Of a DNA stretch of 64,000 nucleotides, positions 23,201 to 38,200 are shown in pieces (position 1 is the first letter of the stretch; each line of letters begins with the position of its first letter). The stretch covers positions 197,686,053-197,750,052 of the forward strand of contig CM048552.1 of the NCBI GenBank assembly GCA_026413225.1, written 5' to 3'. The position numbers and the translations under genes were made by a program. Under the pieces are notes generated by a model. The model saw only the letters and a program-made list of their open reading frames with translations, was not told the origin of the DNA and ran no database searches. This DNA is from Otis tarda (lineage: Eukaryota > Chordata > Aves > Otidiformes > Otididae).

Positions 23201-26200
23201 CTTGCAAGAGATGAAATTACTTTTTGTGTAATAGTTAAAATAATTAAGACATTACTTTTTGTGTAATAAGCTACAGCAATTTAAAATTGAAAGAAATAAA
23301 AAATTTGTGAACTAGGAGAGTGTCAGACTTGCAAATCTACATTCAAAAAGCATAAGCAGACTCAGGAGTTAGGTAAGATTAACTGCTAATTAGAAAAAGT
23401 AGCTCTAGATCTCTGCAGCAGAAAGAATTCAAACCAGACAGCCACTACTTTCTGGGTGCGGGGAAGCCAAACCTAAGTATTTTCAAAGCACTCCACACAA
23501 GATAACAACAACAAAAGAAGAAAAACCTAAAAGGGGTTACTTACAAGTGATCAAGGGTAGTTTTTTTACATAAGAACATTTATCATCACGAGGAAAACTA
23601 ATGGAAAAACTGTGACAACTGAAACAGGCAGATAGAATTAATCTTCAAAATAAATATAAAAATTGGGACAGTTATCACACTTTTAAGCAGAATGAGCATT
23701 TGGATAGTCAGGTCAGCTGAACGAAAAAGTTGTAATCCTAATTTATTTCAGAAGACTAGATTATTTCCCACTCTTTTTTTTTTTTTTTTTTAACATAGAT
23801 GGGCACATATTCACACACACACGACATATAATCAAACCTACCTGGAGAGTATTACCACCGAGTTCTACAACTTTACCTCGGTACCACATGGTATCTGATC
23901 CTCTTATAACACAAGCTTCTCCCTTTTTCCAGCAGTAGGGTTCCAGAAGACCAAGGCATTTGAAGTTACTCTGTATTTCAGTCATCAGTTTGTTTAGTTC
24001 AATTTCTGGAGTAAGGAATAAAAAAAAAATTAAAAAAATCACAATAGTGTGTAACATATTAGCACAAACTATTTCAATCACTAAAAATCAAGAGATTCAT
24101 ACAAAGACATGTATAAACATAAAAAACACGTGCTGCTCCAAAACATGCGTTACAACACTGATACAATACGTATGTTCGACTTCTAGTATATGCAAACAAA
24201 TTACTGCTTAAACAAAAAGTAAACTGCATTTTCAACTGCGAAGCCATTAGTAATTCTGGATTCTAATCTCAGAGAAGTGTCCATAAATTTTGGAACTGAC
24301 ACCTTGGCAGCACTAATACAATCCCTCTTCACGAAGAAAACAAGAGATTCCCAGAGACAGTGGTAGGACACCATGAAATAACACAAAACAGGTGTCCAGA
24401 AGACCCTCTTCTGCTATAAGTACAGTCTACAGTTAACAACTGCAAGAAGAATATAATCTTGGGCAAGTGGGGTTACTGTATTTTGAATTTCAAAGTTTTA
24501 TGATATGATTGAAGTTAAACGTATCTGTAGAGTTAAAAAAATGGTTCTCTTATGGAAACATTTCTCTAAAGCACAATATATTATCATGGTACTGAAGACT
24601 GACACTACATCTGTCAGATGAAAATGTACCTCTTTCAAACAGTACAAACAGAAAATATTTACAGAATCTATCACAGTACAAATAAAGAGACCAAGGAATC
24701 TGAGTACTGAACTCACACTGAGGGAAAACAATCCAGTAATATCTGAGAACCAGCCTAACTTCTGAGAATCTTTTATCTTCATTATTATTAGCAAAATGTA
24801 TCACAATTTCAACATGATAAAATAAAGCACTTGCTGCTTTACTCAGTACTGCCTAGAGAAGAGAGGCAAGTAACCTGATCATTCAAGCGTTTGGGTTTTT
24901 TCGATTTCTTGGGATAGTGGAAGGACAGGAGAGCTGATTTTGACAGGTTTAAGGACACGGCCCCACCTCTGGGGGATGTGGGTTTCCTGTCAGGAAACTG
25001 CAGGACCTCTCCTCAACACTGCAGAGAAAGGAGTGCACAGGCATGCACTCCTCACGCCAAAGGCCTCGTAACCTCACAAAAGAAATCCTCCCAACCTGGA
25101 ATCTTGCAGAACTGTGTTCTGATACAAAACACATTTACTAGAACACATCTCTGATATATTCTGATACACTGAAGCAATCATATTCATAGACCCAAAGTTA
25201 TTTTCTTCTGTGTTATCTTACCAAATGATTTTGGTACTATATAAATAGTTCCATCATGTCCAACGCAACTCACTACAGCCTGAAAAATTTTTGCTTCAGG
25301 TATAACGGGGGATTTATATATTTCATCCATTCCTGAATGAAGCAGTGACTTATATGTTTCGCATGATTTCTGTTCACTCTCGGAAACAGTGGTGTTTTCG
25401 TCTGGAGCAGTGCTGTTTTTTCCACGTGCAGTTTCTGAATTACAGCCATCCAGTCGTGTGTTCTCTTTCTCTAAATGTACTTTAAGATGTTCCTTGGAGA
25501 CTGAGCAAGCCACGCCAGCTTCATCAGTTCTAGCAGATTAAATCAAATCATATCAACATATTAACTCATAAAGTGCAAAAGACAGAAGTAAATAGAAGTA
25601 ACAGAAGTAAAAAACCATACAAAGATTGCAAATGCTTGTTCAAATACTATCAATCACCTCATCTATCAACTTAAGAGAACTGAAATGTGCAATGGATACA
25701 ATTCATAATGCTATACTCAAGTAACTTCGCTAAAGATGGAGTTTTGTTGCTATATGTGCTGTAGAGGACAACTGAAATTTTTCTTTTACTTAGTAGCCTA
25801 TCACAATGTGAATATGAGAGTCTGAAAGAATATAAAAGAAAAGCATCCAAACCTCCTTCTTCTAAAAGCCAAACCCTTTTTAATAAGGTGTTCTGAAACA
25901 TCAGTCCATTGTCCTATCTCATCTTTGCAAAAAATTTTCACAGGCAATGCACAAGTCACGTCACTTTCCTGGAAAAAAAAAAGAGAGCCGGATATCATAT
26001 TACAATATGCATTTCCTCTACACTACAGGAACATTTTTCATTTTAGTCATACCAACTACAAATTAGATGTCTTTGAACAAGTGATGTCCACATCAGAAGA
26101 CAAAATTTATTTAGTCCATGTCACAGTTCCCATCATTTTACTAACTGTTCTGAGCATGACATTAAAAAAAAGTAACCGAGTAAAACTTTGCCTCTTCCCT

Positions 26201-29200
26201 TAGGTGTTTTATCAGAATGAACTGCCAAACACTTATTTTCTTCTAGCAGGAGCTTTAAACACACTCATAAATTATTTTGCTCATTAGTGTTTTTATTTCC
26301 AGACACTCTGTAAAACCTCATTGGCAGCTGCCAACAGACACCAAACACATCAAACTCTCATAATAATTCAGGTTTTTTTTCAGCAGTGGAAGAAATCAAT
26401 CACTAATTATGTTTGTACACCACTGGACTCAATCTTTCAGTTTCTGAGGCTTGAAAACTAATAGTAGCTGCTGAAATTACTCTCACTAAGAACATGAGCA
26501 TCTTGCTCATCTTTCCATAAAAGTTGTCAGCATCAGTGATCTCAAAGATATAAATATTATTCTTCAGTAACTAAATATATCAAAGATTGTATTCTTTAGA
26601 CACTGAGTAGCCAAACTGCTCTAACGCTCCAGTGAATAACAAGAACAAAGCGGAAAATAGAAAAAACACCTTTTCCGCTACAGCAGACAGCAATCTAACC
26701 AAGTTCCACTCAGAATTTTAAAGAGTGACGATATTCAGAAAAGACTTAAATTAACATACAACCTGACGGAAATTTTACAAATACCACTCGTTCCGATTAC
26801 AAACCTGTATGATTATTTTCACTTGTGCCCCGGTTAGGTAATAGGATAAACATTCACACACAGTTGCTGTCCACTGTGTGCTTCCACCTGTTGGTCTAAC
26901 AGAGAAGAAATTATAATCTCCTTCAGTGTAAGAAAAGTTGGCATCTCCCGAGTTTAACTTTCCCTTCCTTTTACTGAGATTTTGATTTTTTTTGAGACTG
27001 TCTGAACTGTGAGGGGAAAACAGACAATCTCCATTACAGCCAATAAAAAACCCAAATGGTTATATATCTCTGGATCCATATGACAAGAAGAATTCAGAAA
27101 TATAACCCGAAAGCTTCAAAATGAGGAGGATCTTGAGTTCCAGAAGTATGACACCTGTCTTAACAACAAAGGAAAATCCATACTTCATCTGCAAATTAGC
27201 CTTTTTATATTAATTCAGGGAATGAGTATTACAAACATGATTATTTTTTCTTCACAGTACAGACTGCACACAAACAAATGCATGGGAGAATATCCCGGTT
27301 TTCCATCTTTTCTACGGTCTAGAAAAGAGAGACCTCCTGTACACATTCACGAGATCTGATTCATCTTAAATTCTGAGCCAAGGAAAGAAGCATTCAGTGA
27401 AATAAGAAAAACCTCTATAATCTGTCTAGTATTTTATAATTCATTGTATAAATAGTGTTCCTTTCTACAGCACAATTTCTGCTTTACTGGTATGTAGTGT
27501 AAGCCTTAGAAAAAAAATCCTTTTATAAAACAAATAAAAGCCACCTCATTTTTTCTTTATTCAAAAAGAAAACTACACCTAAATCTTAGATGATCAGTGC
27601 TAAGACAGGAAAATACTAAGCTATGTCATTATCAGGTTTCTAATGCTGCTGAGTATAAGGGAAAGGCTACCTTATATCTGCCAAGGAACATTCTACTGCT
27701 AATGTTCTAATTATCTTCATATTTTCCTCAAGTTTTCTTAAACAGCTGATATCCACTGTTTTTTCAGCTCCATAATCATAAAGTATTACCTGTTACAGAC
27801 AAGAAATACAATGAAACATAAAAAACCCCCTCTTAGTATTATCTGCAATGAATGATAATTCAAAGCATGAGTTGAAAAGGCAAACAAAATTTAAACAAGC
27901 ATTACCAGGATTACATGAATGGCCTTTGCACTGAAGTACTCCACAGAACACCACAAATGGCTACCACAGCGTACCAAGAGGACAAAAGCACACAAATGTG
28001 CTCAAAGGGGGTTAAACAACGGGTTAAACTACTGAGGCTGTTACTTGAACAAGAAAATTTCTTCTCCCATAAAATCATAGAATAGTTTGGGTTAGAAGGG
28101 ACCTTTAAAGGTCATCTACTTCAACCCCCTGCAAGGAGCAGGGACATCTCTGACTGGATCAGGTTGCTCAGAGCCCCCTCCAACCTGGCCAAGTCCAGAG
28201 GTGAGGCTGACCAGCCGGTAGTTCCCCGAGTCTTCACTGTTTCCCTTTTTAAAAATGCAGATTATGTTACCCCTTTTCCAGTCAGCTTGAATCCCATGCT
28301 TCAGTTATGTTGGTGCATTCAAATCTGTAAATCTAGAAACGCAGAAATAGCTCCCCTTCACCCCTTGCTTTTTATTCTGATGTGGTTAAATAGCTGTTCA
28401 AGGGCTCTTAGCCCCAGAGAGCAGAAGTATATAAAATCCCACTTCTGCTTCCTAACAATAAGACCCACAGGCATTATCTGAGAGAGAGAATAATCTGGTG
28501 GAGAGAATCAATGGTGATCCCATTCTGGATTATCTGTATGATTAAAAAGGCACTCTTACTTTTGAGGCAACTAGTTATCTGTTTACGAAATGCCTCTTCT
28601 AATGCTTCTTACTCTTTTCAAATGAGTGCAAGAAAAACCCATGTTTAAAGCAGCACTGTATGAGAAGTTACTGTGGAAAAATGTTAGACGTACATGGCAC
28701 AGTGCATCATCATCAGTACAGGGTTCAAGCAACAGCATGACTACACGGGTTCCTGTGCTGTTGCACTCGGTTCAACTTGCTCCACCTTTTAGCAAGGATC
28801 ATTAAGTTTGAATTAATGTGACCCCTGGGTTCACACAGCTTCTGGAATCTAAGCTAAACTGTTAGGCTACAGCCTGGGAATCTGTGCTATGTTGCAAAGT
28901 GTTGTGTAAACATACACAAAGTCAGCCTCACGAGCCTTCCTCAACTACCAGGTTCACTGCTAAAGGCATCTGAGCTTTGACAGGACAGTAATCTTATTTG
29001 CAGCAATCTACAGTGTAACTTAAAACTCTTAACAAAAAGCAAAAGGCTGCATGAGACAATATTAACACAGAAGTAAGAAGCAAAGATTTGACATAATTTT
29101 AATCAATGAATGCTTACAAACTTTAGAAATAAAAGCATGAATCCTCTTCTGGTAACATGTTTACCTCTGCACTTGTTTCAGACACAATCCTGCTTATTTG

Positions 29201-32200
29201 ACCTCTTTGCCACTGTTTCAGATCATGTACGTAAACAGCACAGTGCATACTACTTTCCCACTTCACAGACTGTGGCTGGGATTCTTTGTAGATAGTAGCC
29301 ATCTTCTCCTGTAAACTAACATTCAAAATTTTAGTAAAACTTTATCCAGTGAACAAAGGATTTACTTAGTTCATTACTGCTTAACTAGCACACAGAGAAG
29401 TTTTAGTAACCGTTTCACAGACACACAGTATTGCAGTATCTCTTCATGATGTTAGAAATACATGAAATGGAGCTTCAAAACACTTGCAATCTGATTATAA
29501 TTCTGTCAAGCTATTTTCTCAAACAACAGAATTAGTCTGAGTGATCCTGATCCTTTTGTATAGCACTATTTGAAAGATGCATTATTTTCTCTTGACAACG
29601 TGAGACTGTGGTACTCATTTAGTATGACTAATTCAATGTGGCTCTAGGTAGCTACATGCAAAAAGGTAAAAAGACAAAAGACAAGAGGCAGAAAATAAGC
29701 AACTTGCACTAAGCGATGATATTTCCATTTAACTGTCTTCAAACAGTATGCACTATACACGTTACCTAAATATCTACCAAAGGAAGGCTGACACACTATG
29801 TCTAGAAATTGCCTTCAAACTTTCATAACAGCATATCAGAATCATGTTGCAAGAAATAACTTGACTGAAGGTCCAGGACTTAGGATACTGGTATTACTTA
29901 ACAAGCTTTCTAGCAAAGGAATGGGGAGCATAAAAGGAAGAGCAGAAAGATTTAATGTTTCTAGACAGCTTTGCATTTATAAGGCCCCAACACTTACTAC
30001 ATTAAAACTCATATGAAATAGGAGTTAGATCATGTACTTAATCTGGAATCACAAATATTTAAGAAACCACCACATAGTGCCAATCTGTTTTCCTATACTT
30101 TCCTCAACAAAGCAAAGTAAGTCAACAGCACTCAATAGAGTATCAAGTGCCAAAAGCAACCTTACTCAGAGTCTGTTCTAACTATACAGTTTGTATATAA
30201 GTTACAAACTATATAGTTTGTAACTAAGAATGCCTTAACTCAATAAAAGTTCTTTGAATTTTAGTACCTTTTGAGTACACTTTCTGACGACAGCCATTGT
30301 ATAAAAATTTTACTAGGAGACACAACATGACTAATTCTCACTTGTAGTTCTTTTTTAGAAAGTAATTTGAAATCTCCTTCATCCACAGATTGCATGTCTA
30401 TAGGATTCGAAGCTTCTGAGGTCTCAGGAATTTCTTCTAGAGGAACATCCCATATTTCATTGGGCCTTACAGCAGTACTTTCAGAGTACCTGTAAGGAGC
30501 ATAAAGTAACTAAAATGGAAAGTCTGAACACATTTTAAACAAAATTAAAAAGAGCTCAATAATCACAGTTCAACATGACATGAATCATTCAACATGAGTA
30601 AGAGTCAAGAATAAGGAATAACTTATAAAAGCAGAAAAAAAATCCCAACAAAAAATAAAAACATTTCTAAATGCCACTTCTGAAAGACTCACTATAGCAA
30701 CTTATTTTTGTTCTCCTTCAGAAGGTATCCCTGCACATTCTGCTGACAAATGAAAGCACTACGCAATATAGGCTGCCAGTAGAAAACCAAGCCTGACACA
30801 AATCGGCTGCTGAACGTTAACATTTATGTCTGGCTTAAGAGACATTCAATTACTAGTGTCGTGCTTCTGGAAATCAGTGTTCAGTGTTGCCTCTGAAAGC
30901 TGCAACATTCAACTTCTGAGATGTGTAAATATTCTTCTCAGAAGTAAATAATATTAACATTAGTGAAACATTCACCTTTCTAGCACCTTTGTGATGATGC
31001 AAATACAACACAACCAGTGGTAGTACCTTCCTACGTAGAGTAATGAATGAAGTATAGTCACGATAATACCTTGATGAAAGCCTGTTTAAATTGTGTGAAC
31101 CGGACAGAATAAAGCCCAATAGCAATCCAGAGTTGGCTGGTATGTATTTTGAGCCACAACCCAGCTTGGTACAAATCTGCGTGAATTGTGCCAACTAGAG
31201 ACATAAGAGATTGCAGCTTGGAAAAAAAACAACCTGTTAATGCAAAAGAACTGGCTTCTTGTAAACATCACTGACTAAAGGAGATAGCAAATATGAGTTT
31301 AACTGCTGGCCATTTCTAGGCCTCCAGGAAGAAAGTCTCTTCTGTTTTAGAGATGTACCACCCTGTCTTTTCCTTCACGGGAAGAAAACAAACTGCTCTG
31401 TCAGAGAAAAACACACAAAGTATTGAATCATCCACTACACACTGCTACACAAGTTATTCTGTGGGGAGGACAGGTGCTGTCTCTTGTGTCCCAATGCTCA
31501 AATCAGTAATTAAATATTTATGCTGATCAGTAATTAATTAAGTTAAATTAAGCCTGTTTTGCCCGCAACAGTACTTGGTGAGCAATTTCCCTGTCTTTAT
31601 TTTGACCCACGAGTTTCCTTCTTCCGTTTCTTCAATTTTCTTCTCAGTGCAACTAAACAAGGGGGAGTGAATGAGCAACTAAAATATCCACATTAGTAAA
31701 GTTATCAGTGTCACACAGCAATTTATATTAAAGTAACATATCCACTTGGTCGCAGGACACAAGCAGCATTTAAGTATTGGTGCAACACAACAAAACACAC
31801 TACTGACAGTGACAAAACAATTCAGATGTTCAAGTTTAAATAAAGCTGCTTAATATTACAAAAATCTTACTAAAATTGTGATGAGTACAAGAAAAGTGTT
31901 ACTAAGGTTTAGTTATATTTCTGAGCTAAGAGATTAAAATCCACTTATTTGCTTTCTCCTCAAAAAAACAAATTCAGGAACTCCTGTTTGGAATCAAAAC
32001 TTTCGAATTAACACTCTTCATTTTCATCAGTATTCAAAATTACTAATGAAAGAATAATTACTGATTTTCATTAATACAGCCAATGGGTTATCTTTTCAAA
32101 AAGCCAACAAATGAAATGCACCAGTGTAACCTCCTTATCAGCCTCATCTCTCCTAGCACGCTTCCCAACTCTTCTGTCTGTCACTGTCATAGTTGGTTAT

Positions 32201-35200
32201 CAGAGTATTTGTTTTCTAAGAACAGACCTTCCAAAGAGATGACTTACCTTAGATGCAGGTTACACTCACAAAAGTGGTATTTCTGTTCTTACTACAAGGG
32301 AATGGGATCCTTAATAATAACCAGCTTGGGAAGATTTGGCACTTAAGTACATTAGAAGTATGACACAAACATTTCACCTCTAGCTTTTGAATCAATTTCA
32401 ATAAATTATGTTAGTCAAGATTTAGTTTGAGAATTCAACTATGCCAAACTGCAGAGTTACACTCTTTAACTTACGTCTGTTGATGGATGTGGCTTGTAAA
32501 GAATTTATCAGAAAGGCAGTAAATTCCAGCCACTGGAGGTGGCATACTGAGGCCATTAATTCTGTTAGACAAATTCAGTATTTTTAAATGCTTTAAGTTA
32601 TGCACAGTGTAATTACCCAGGTATGTAGGATGCTAGTTCTTCTTTAACTAGCTGGCAGTTAATACTAAAGCTTCTTCCACAAACAGTAGAGGAGTCAAAG
32701 AGTTGAACAGATAAGATGTTATTATTTAAAGTTTCTGCAAATAAATAATATAAACATCATTAGTGCCAATCAGTGACAAGACTATTTATGGTTTTGGATA
32801 CATGGCAAATGGTACTAGGAGCCAGAATTTTGTAAAATTACATTTGATTTACAAAATAATTGATTCTGAACATCAGCGATACATAGAGGCTTAGCTTTGC
32901 ACTATCTATAAACCTAACTTACAATACATCAAAAATTACAAAATACTTTTGTACAAAGAAACCAACTGCTAAATGTAATTTTATTTATTATATAAATTCC
33001 ACAGACACTGAAAAATAACTAGCTGCGTATTAACAATAAATGGTATTGAGAAAAAAAATCCTACTAAGGTACATATACATGTTATTTGAATTTTTTTGTT
33101 TGTTTTTGCAATGTTTTAGACCAGCAGTGATCACGCTCCCAGCCACCAATAAAGTCAGGAAGAGTCAGGGATAGCTAGTCCTTTTGGAAACAAGACCATC
33201 TTAATAAACCAGTAATGCTGCTGTGGTCTATAAGAGAATACATAAACAGAGCTTCTGTCAGAATTTTATCTGTTACGTCCCCTCCAATTAGTTAATGTTT
33301 AGACATTCTCACTCCAGGCTACCTGTTGCAAGTATGAACATAAGCATTTCAAATAAATACTATTTAAAACATGAAAGTGCATGTTTCTACATTTGCAATC
33401 ACTTAATAATATTTAAATATAAATTAACACACTCTTAGTTACTCACCAACAACTGAACACAACATAAGTTTATCTTCAGTCATTTCTTCAAATCTTTCCT
33501 TGGCTTCTCTGTTCCACTCATTTGCCCCTTTATAAGGCTCAATGCAAGCCAGCCTGCACCTGATTGCCTAAAGAACAACTCAAATTATGTATCTACCATC
33601 ACATAGCAAGACCTTATCACAGCCAAATCACAGCCTTTGCTTTGCACTCATGCAGGACAGCAAGATAGCATGATCTTGGCTTCTGGTTCCACATTACCAT
33701 TATTTGATTTGATTTAAGATGATATCCCTCCCACCTTCACCAGCAGCTGAGCATGAACCTCAAATTCAGATACATTCTTGCTGAAATAGAAAGAGCTTAC
33801 TTCTTGCCTTCCTTTATGGTGAGGCATAGAACTGGCTGCAGAGACCAGGAAAGATTACTCCAGAGAGGAAATAAAGAAAGCCTTCATCCTGTTTTGCTTA
33901 TCATGATGTAAATAACTCAGACTCAAAGTATCTAAGATTAACACGACTATACCACTGTAGAAGTCTGAAGGACTAAACACAGAGACATCAGAGTACCACA
34001 GTTCCTATGTCGGGAAATTCCTGCCAGGTTTTTGAAAGATATTAATTAGGAGACATAGAAAAAGAGAAACACAGAAATCAGATGAGATTAAGTACTATGA
34101 TTAAAAGACTTTTTGTTTAGCATCTTTATTGCAAACTTTGGTAGCTACACTATGGCTCAATTTTAAATTAACTGTGAATGTTATTGTTTCCTTCTTGTTT
34201 ACTGCAGCAAAAGAAGGGTAACACAAGTGTGGGGAAAAGGGAGAGAAAGGAAATAAAGACAACAGAAATAAGGTTTTGTGCAGATTTTCTTAGGATACAG
34301 GCAGTCAGGAATATGAAAATAAGACTGACTGATAGGTTTAATAACCATTAAAAGAAAGGGCTGCGGACGACAAACCCAAAGCTACATTAAGCACTGCTCA
34401 TTCCAGCCTTGGCAGCCAAGATTCCTGCATGACCCAAGTCCACTAAAATGCCTGCAAACCATACTAATGGGCTGAAAAAAAATCCAGCTTCTCTTATAAC
34501 AGCCTAATTCAAATCTCTTAAACAACCAACTTACATTTGAAGCAATGCAAAATGTGTGAAGACTTACCAATGCTTACATGCAACAGGACAGACCTGCACA
34601 ACCAACCTCACTTCTGATATTCTTACCTCTGAATGCTTGATTTTACAATCTTGTGTTTGTTCATGTTTCAAAAAAATTTAAATCCTAATTTTTTTTTTTA
34701 AACAGAAAAGATTTGAAAGCATAGCAACACATAAGCAGACTCAAGCCTGCCGATCTTTCTATTACTTGCATTAAAACTAAAAGCAACAGGAAGCTGTTAA
34801 TTCTTAGCAAACTTCAAGTGTAAACACTTCGCTATGGTTATGTTCACCATAACAATGCTGAAATTTGAGAATAACTGACGGGTTCAAGTTTTTTTTAGAC
34901 AATTCTCTAGTGGTCATATACCCATCTGTATCTGTAACTCCTCAGCTCCTTCTCCGTTATGTTCAAAGTGAGGAGGCCTAGTAGTATGTGCTCGAGACAA
35001 ACTCGTGAAGGGATTTTTCTGAGGATTTGTATTTGGTCCATAACAAGCCATCAGTTGGAATGATGTCATAACACACACGAAAAATCCCAACACCCTTATT
35101 CATTAGCTGCTTTGATCTGAAGCATTAAGACACTGCAACTGCAAGAACGTTTTGCTGTTTTCAGAACGTTTCCTCTCCCTTGCTGTCAAAACCCAGCTCA

Positions 35201-38200
35201 ATTATTTTGTCTGAAACTTTCCCATAATCATATGGTTAAAATAAAAACAATTAAATCCTACTGTCAGTAAAAGATGCTGGCCAATCTTGGTTACAACAAT
35301 CACTAGTTCTGGTGCCTACAACTGGTTAAAAAACCCCTATCAACATATGAAGTTTTAAAATTTAGCCTAATTATGGTTGGCAACCAGAACTACTGAATGA
35401 ACAGCTAAAGAAAAATAATTCTTTTCTTCTTTTGTGCGGCTTTTATTTGATAGAAATACTTTGCCATTTCCTTTCCCACTCAGTTTTTCTCCTTGTCAGA
35501 AGGGTGATATTCCTACAGTATCCAAGTAAACACTAATTTACCTTTTCTGGAAAGCTCAGAAACTCCTTTTTTACTCTGCGTATGTCTTTAAGAGTTAAGT
35601 TAGCAATGTTGCCGAAGTCAACATATTTTACCGTAACTTCTTGGTGGCTTGGCAGCCCTTCAAGAAAAACAACCCAGGTTACTAAAACAAAAAAATGAGT
35701 ATCTGATACAGGTTAAAATACTAGAATTTCTGAGCAACATCTACATTTACACCATGTAACCATAAAATACCAGATTTTCAAATGTTTAATAACCCAACTC
35801 AAAACCAATACTCTTTAAGAGCCAGCTCTTTCAGGTTCCTGAAATGACAGAGTTGGCATTTCGGTCCCCTTTCATCTAATCACTTTATGAGACTGTGGCA
35901 CATTAAATAGATGCCAAGTAGACATGCCAGCACACAGGCATGCTACACTGCCCAGACAGGCAACACAGAGGTCAGCACAAGCACACTCCTCATTCTCTTT
36001 GGAATTACTATGCAGAATTACTACCGCACACTAGTTACACTCAGAAGTTGGTTATAACAGACAAATCTATAGTTAAAACCGTAACAGTATGTGAAACATT
36101 AATTAAAATAATTTATAATAGAATCTCAATAATATATAGAAAATTAAGTATACCACTTCTCTTTTTTTAAATGTATAAACTACTCCATTAACAGAAAAAG
36201 AATATTATGTATTAGTACTGTAATTAGTACTGTAACATGAATTAGCACTACTGACTTTATGAACCTACTTGTTAGTATAAGAATGCAGAGTAAAAATAAC
36301 GGTTGTTTGTTACTATTCATATCCAGTGTGTTACTCTGTTCTAGAGCCACATCTGATTTTGCAACCTAGCATCAGAGTGAAAGGATCAATACTTCACCTA
36401 TAATTTGTGCTCTGTACCAATTCCCATCTTTCTGTTTTGCAATACAGGCTTGGCCTTCAACTGGGCAGACTATTTCAAAGTTCTTCCCATATTCATGTTT
36501 ATATGTCTCCTGAATTTTCTTTGGAAGAGCTAAAGAATCCAGGCTATCACTCTAAAATAAGAAAAACAAATATACATACATACCAACACCATTTTTTTTT
36601 TAAATACTACTTTTTTTATCTTTTAAGGGACATTTTTTTCTAGTCGTGTACTTCCTAGTCTTCTCCCCTCAAATTAAAGAGTGTTTATGAACACGTAAAG
36701 TGAATTAAAAAGCCTAACAATTGTTGAATATTGCCCTGCTCAATCACCACTCTGAACACTACATACCCACGTAGGAATTAACCATGTAACTAAACTGACA
36801 AAAAAAAAAAAAGGCATAACCTTTTGGAATTTCCATAATTCCTGTAATTAATCTAAGATTATTCTAGGATTGTAGGAATTAATCTAATCTATTAGAATTA
36901 GATCTAGGAATCGTAAAACTAGTAACAAGTGACAGAAGTTAATGGAAACTGTAGCTTATTTATTGTGGACTACAAGTAGCTCAACATTAAGATATTTGCT
37001 CAGACTTTTATTTAAATAAATCTTAATTCTAGACTTACCAACTGGAGATAGAAATCACTTGGACTATTAATGTGACAAACTACAACAGAGACGACTTCTC
37101 TTTCTTGTGGAATCTTAGGTGGACTATACTGCAAGACGCTATTATTTTCTAACTGACTGGGAAGCTGGGATCTAAACCTAAGGTAAATAAAATGAAATTT
37201 GGAATAAATTCTGTCAAAATTAAGTGAGAGGGAACCCTTTTACATTCAAATGTCAAGTTTACAATAAAAAACCCACAAAATGGTCTTACAAAAATCATAG
37301 AATCATAGAATCTGATAAAATATGATAAAATAACTTAGTTAATGTTTGTATGAATAGCTTGAACTTTCCCTCTTGCAGTTGGTGCAGCCAATTCTCTCTA
37401 ATGCTTCTCCCATCCCAAATGTTAACATATGAAGAATGATACACAGTAGCTGGCTCCCAAAAAGATTTTTTTATTTGAGATGCAATAGCATACATTTAAA
37501 TTGTTAAAATAATAAAGTAAAAGGTGAGAAACCACTATATTGACAAAACCATTTTCTTTTAGATTTCCTTTTCCTCATTTACAAGAAAAAGTAACTACCT
37601 GAGGAAAACTGATGCAGTAAAAAAATATCTCCCACTGTTCTCACCACAACTAGTTATGCTCAAATATAAACAAAGAACTTTCTCAGCATGCAGCAAAATG
37701 AACTACAATTTCCTACAGATCTGCACACTGCACCCCTGTACCCAAACACCAAAACACTCATGTTCTCTATCTCCTGCTTCTTCCACTGGTCCCTCCCAAG
37801 CAGCTCTCCCCTGTCCTAATGCCAACATTGAGTTCTCTCTTATGCCCTATTTGTTGTGCTATACGCATCATGTCACGTGGCTAGCTCACACGTGCTGACT
37901 AGCCTGTCACTGCCTACCAGTCAAATTAAATAGATGTTCTTCTGTGCATGGTAGACCCTAAAGGCTTTTCCTTTCATCCCCTTGTTATTCAAACTTGCAC
38001 AGAAATTTAAATTTTGTCATTTTCTAAAATAAAGTTCATTATCCAAATAAAGCCCTGACTAGTGCAAATGAGTATTCTACAGTGCTTATCAGTGAAGGTG
38101 AAAAAAGGAAATCACAAATATTGCTGAAGATCAATACATTACACACTGAAAAAACAACCTGCTTGGTACATGTCACTTTGTACATATTACACTGTTAGTA

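Noticed and set aside
35658-35681. 24-nt extension of the Tudor 2 exon as the main form
   Set aside because: It would insert eight hydrophobic residues into the conserved hairpin; kept only as a possible alternative acceptor.
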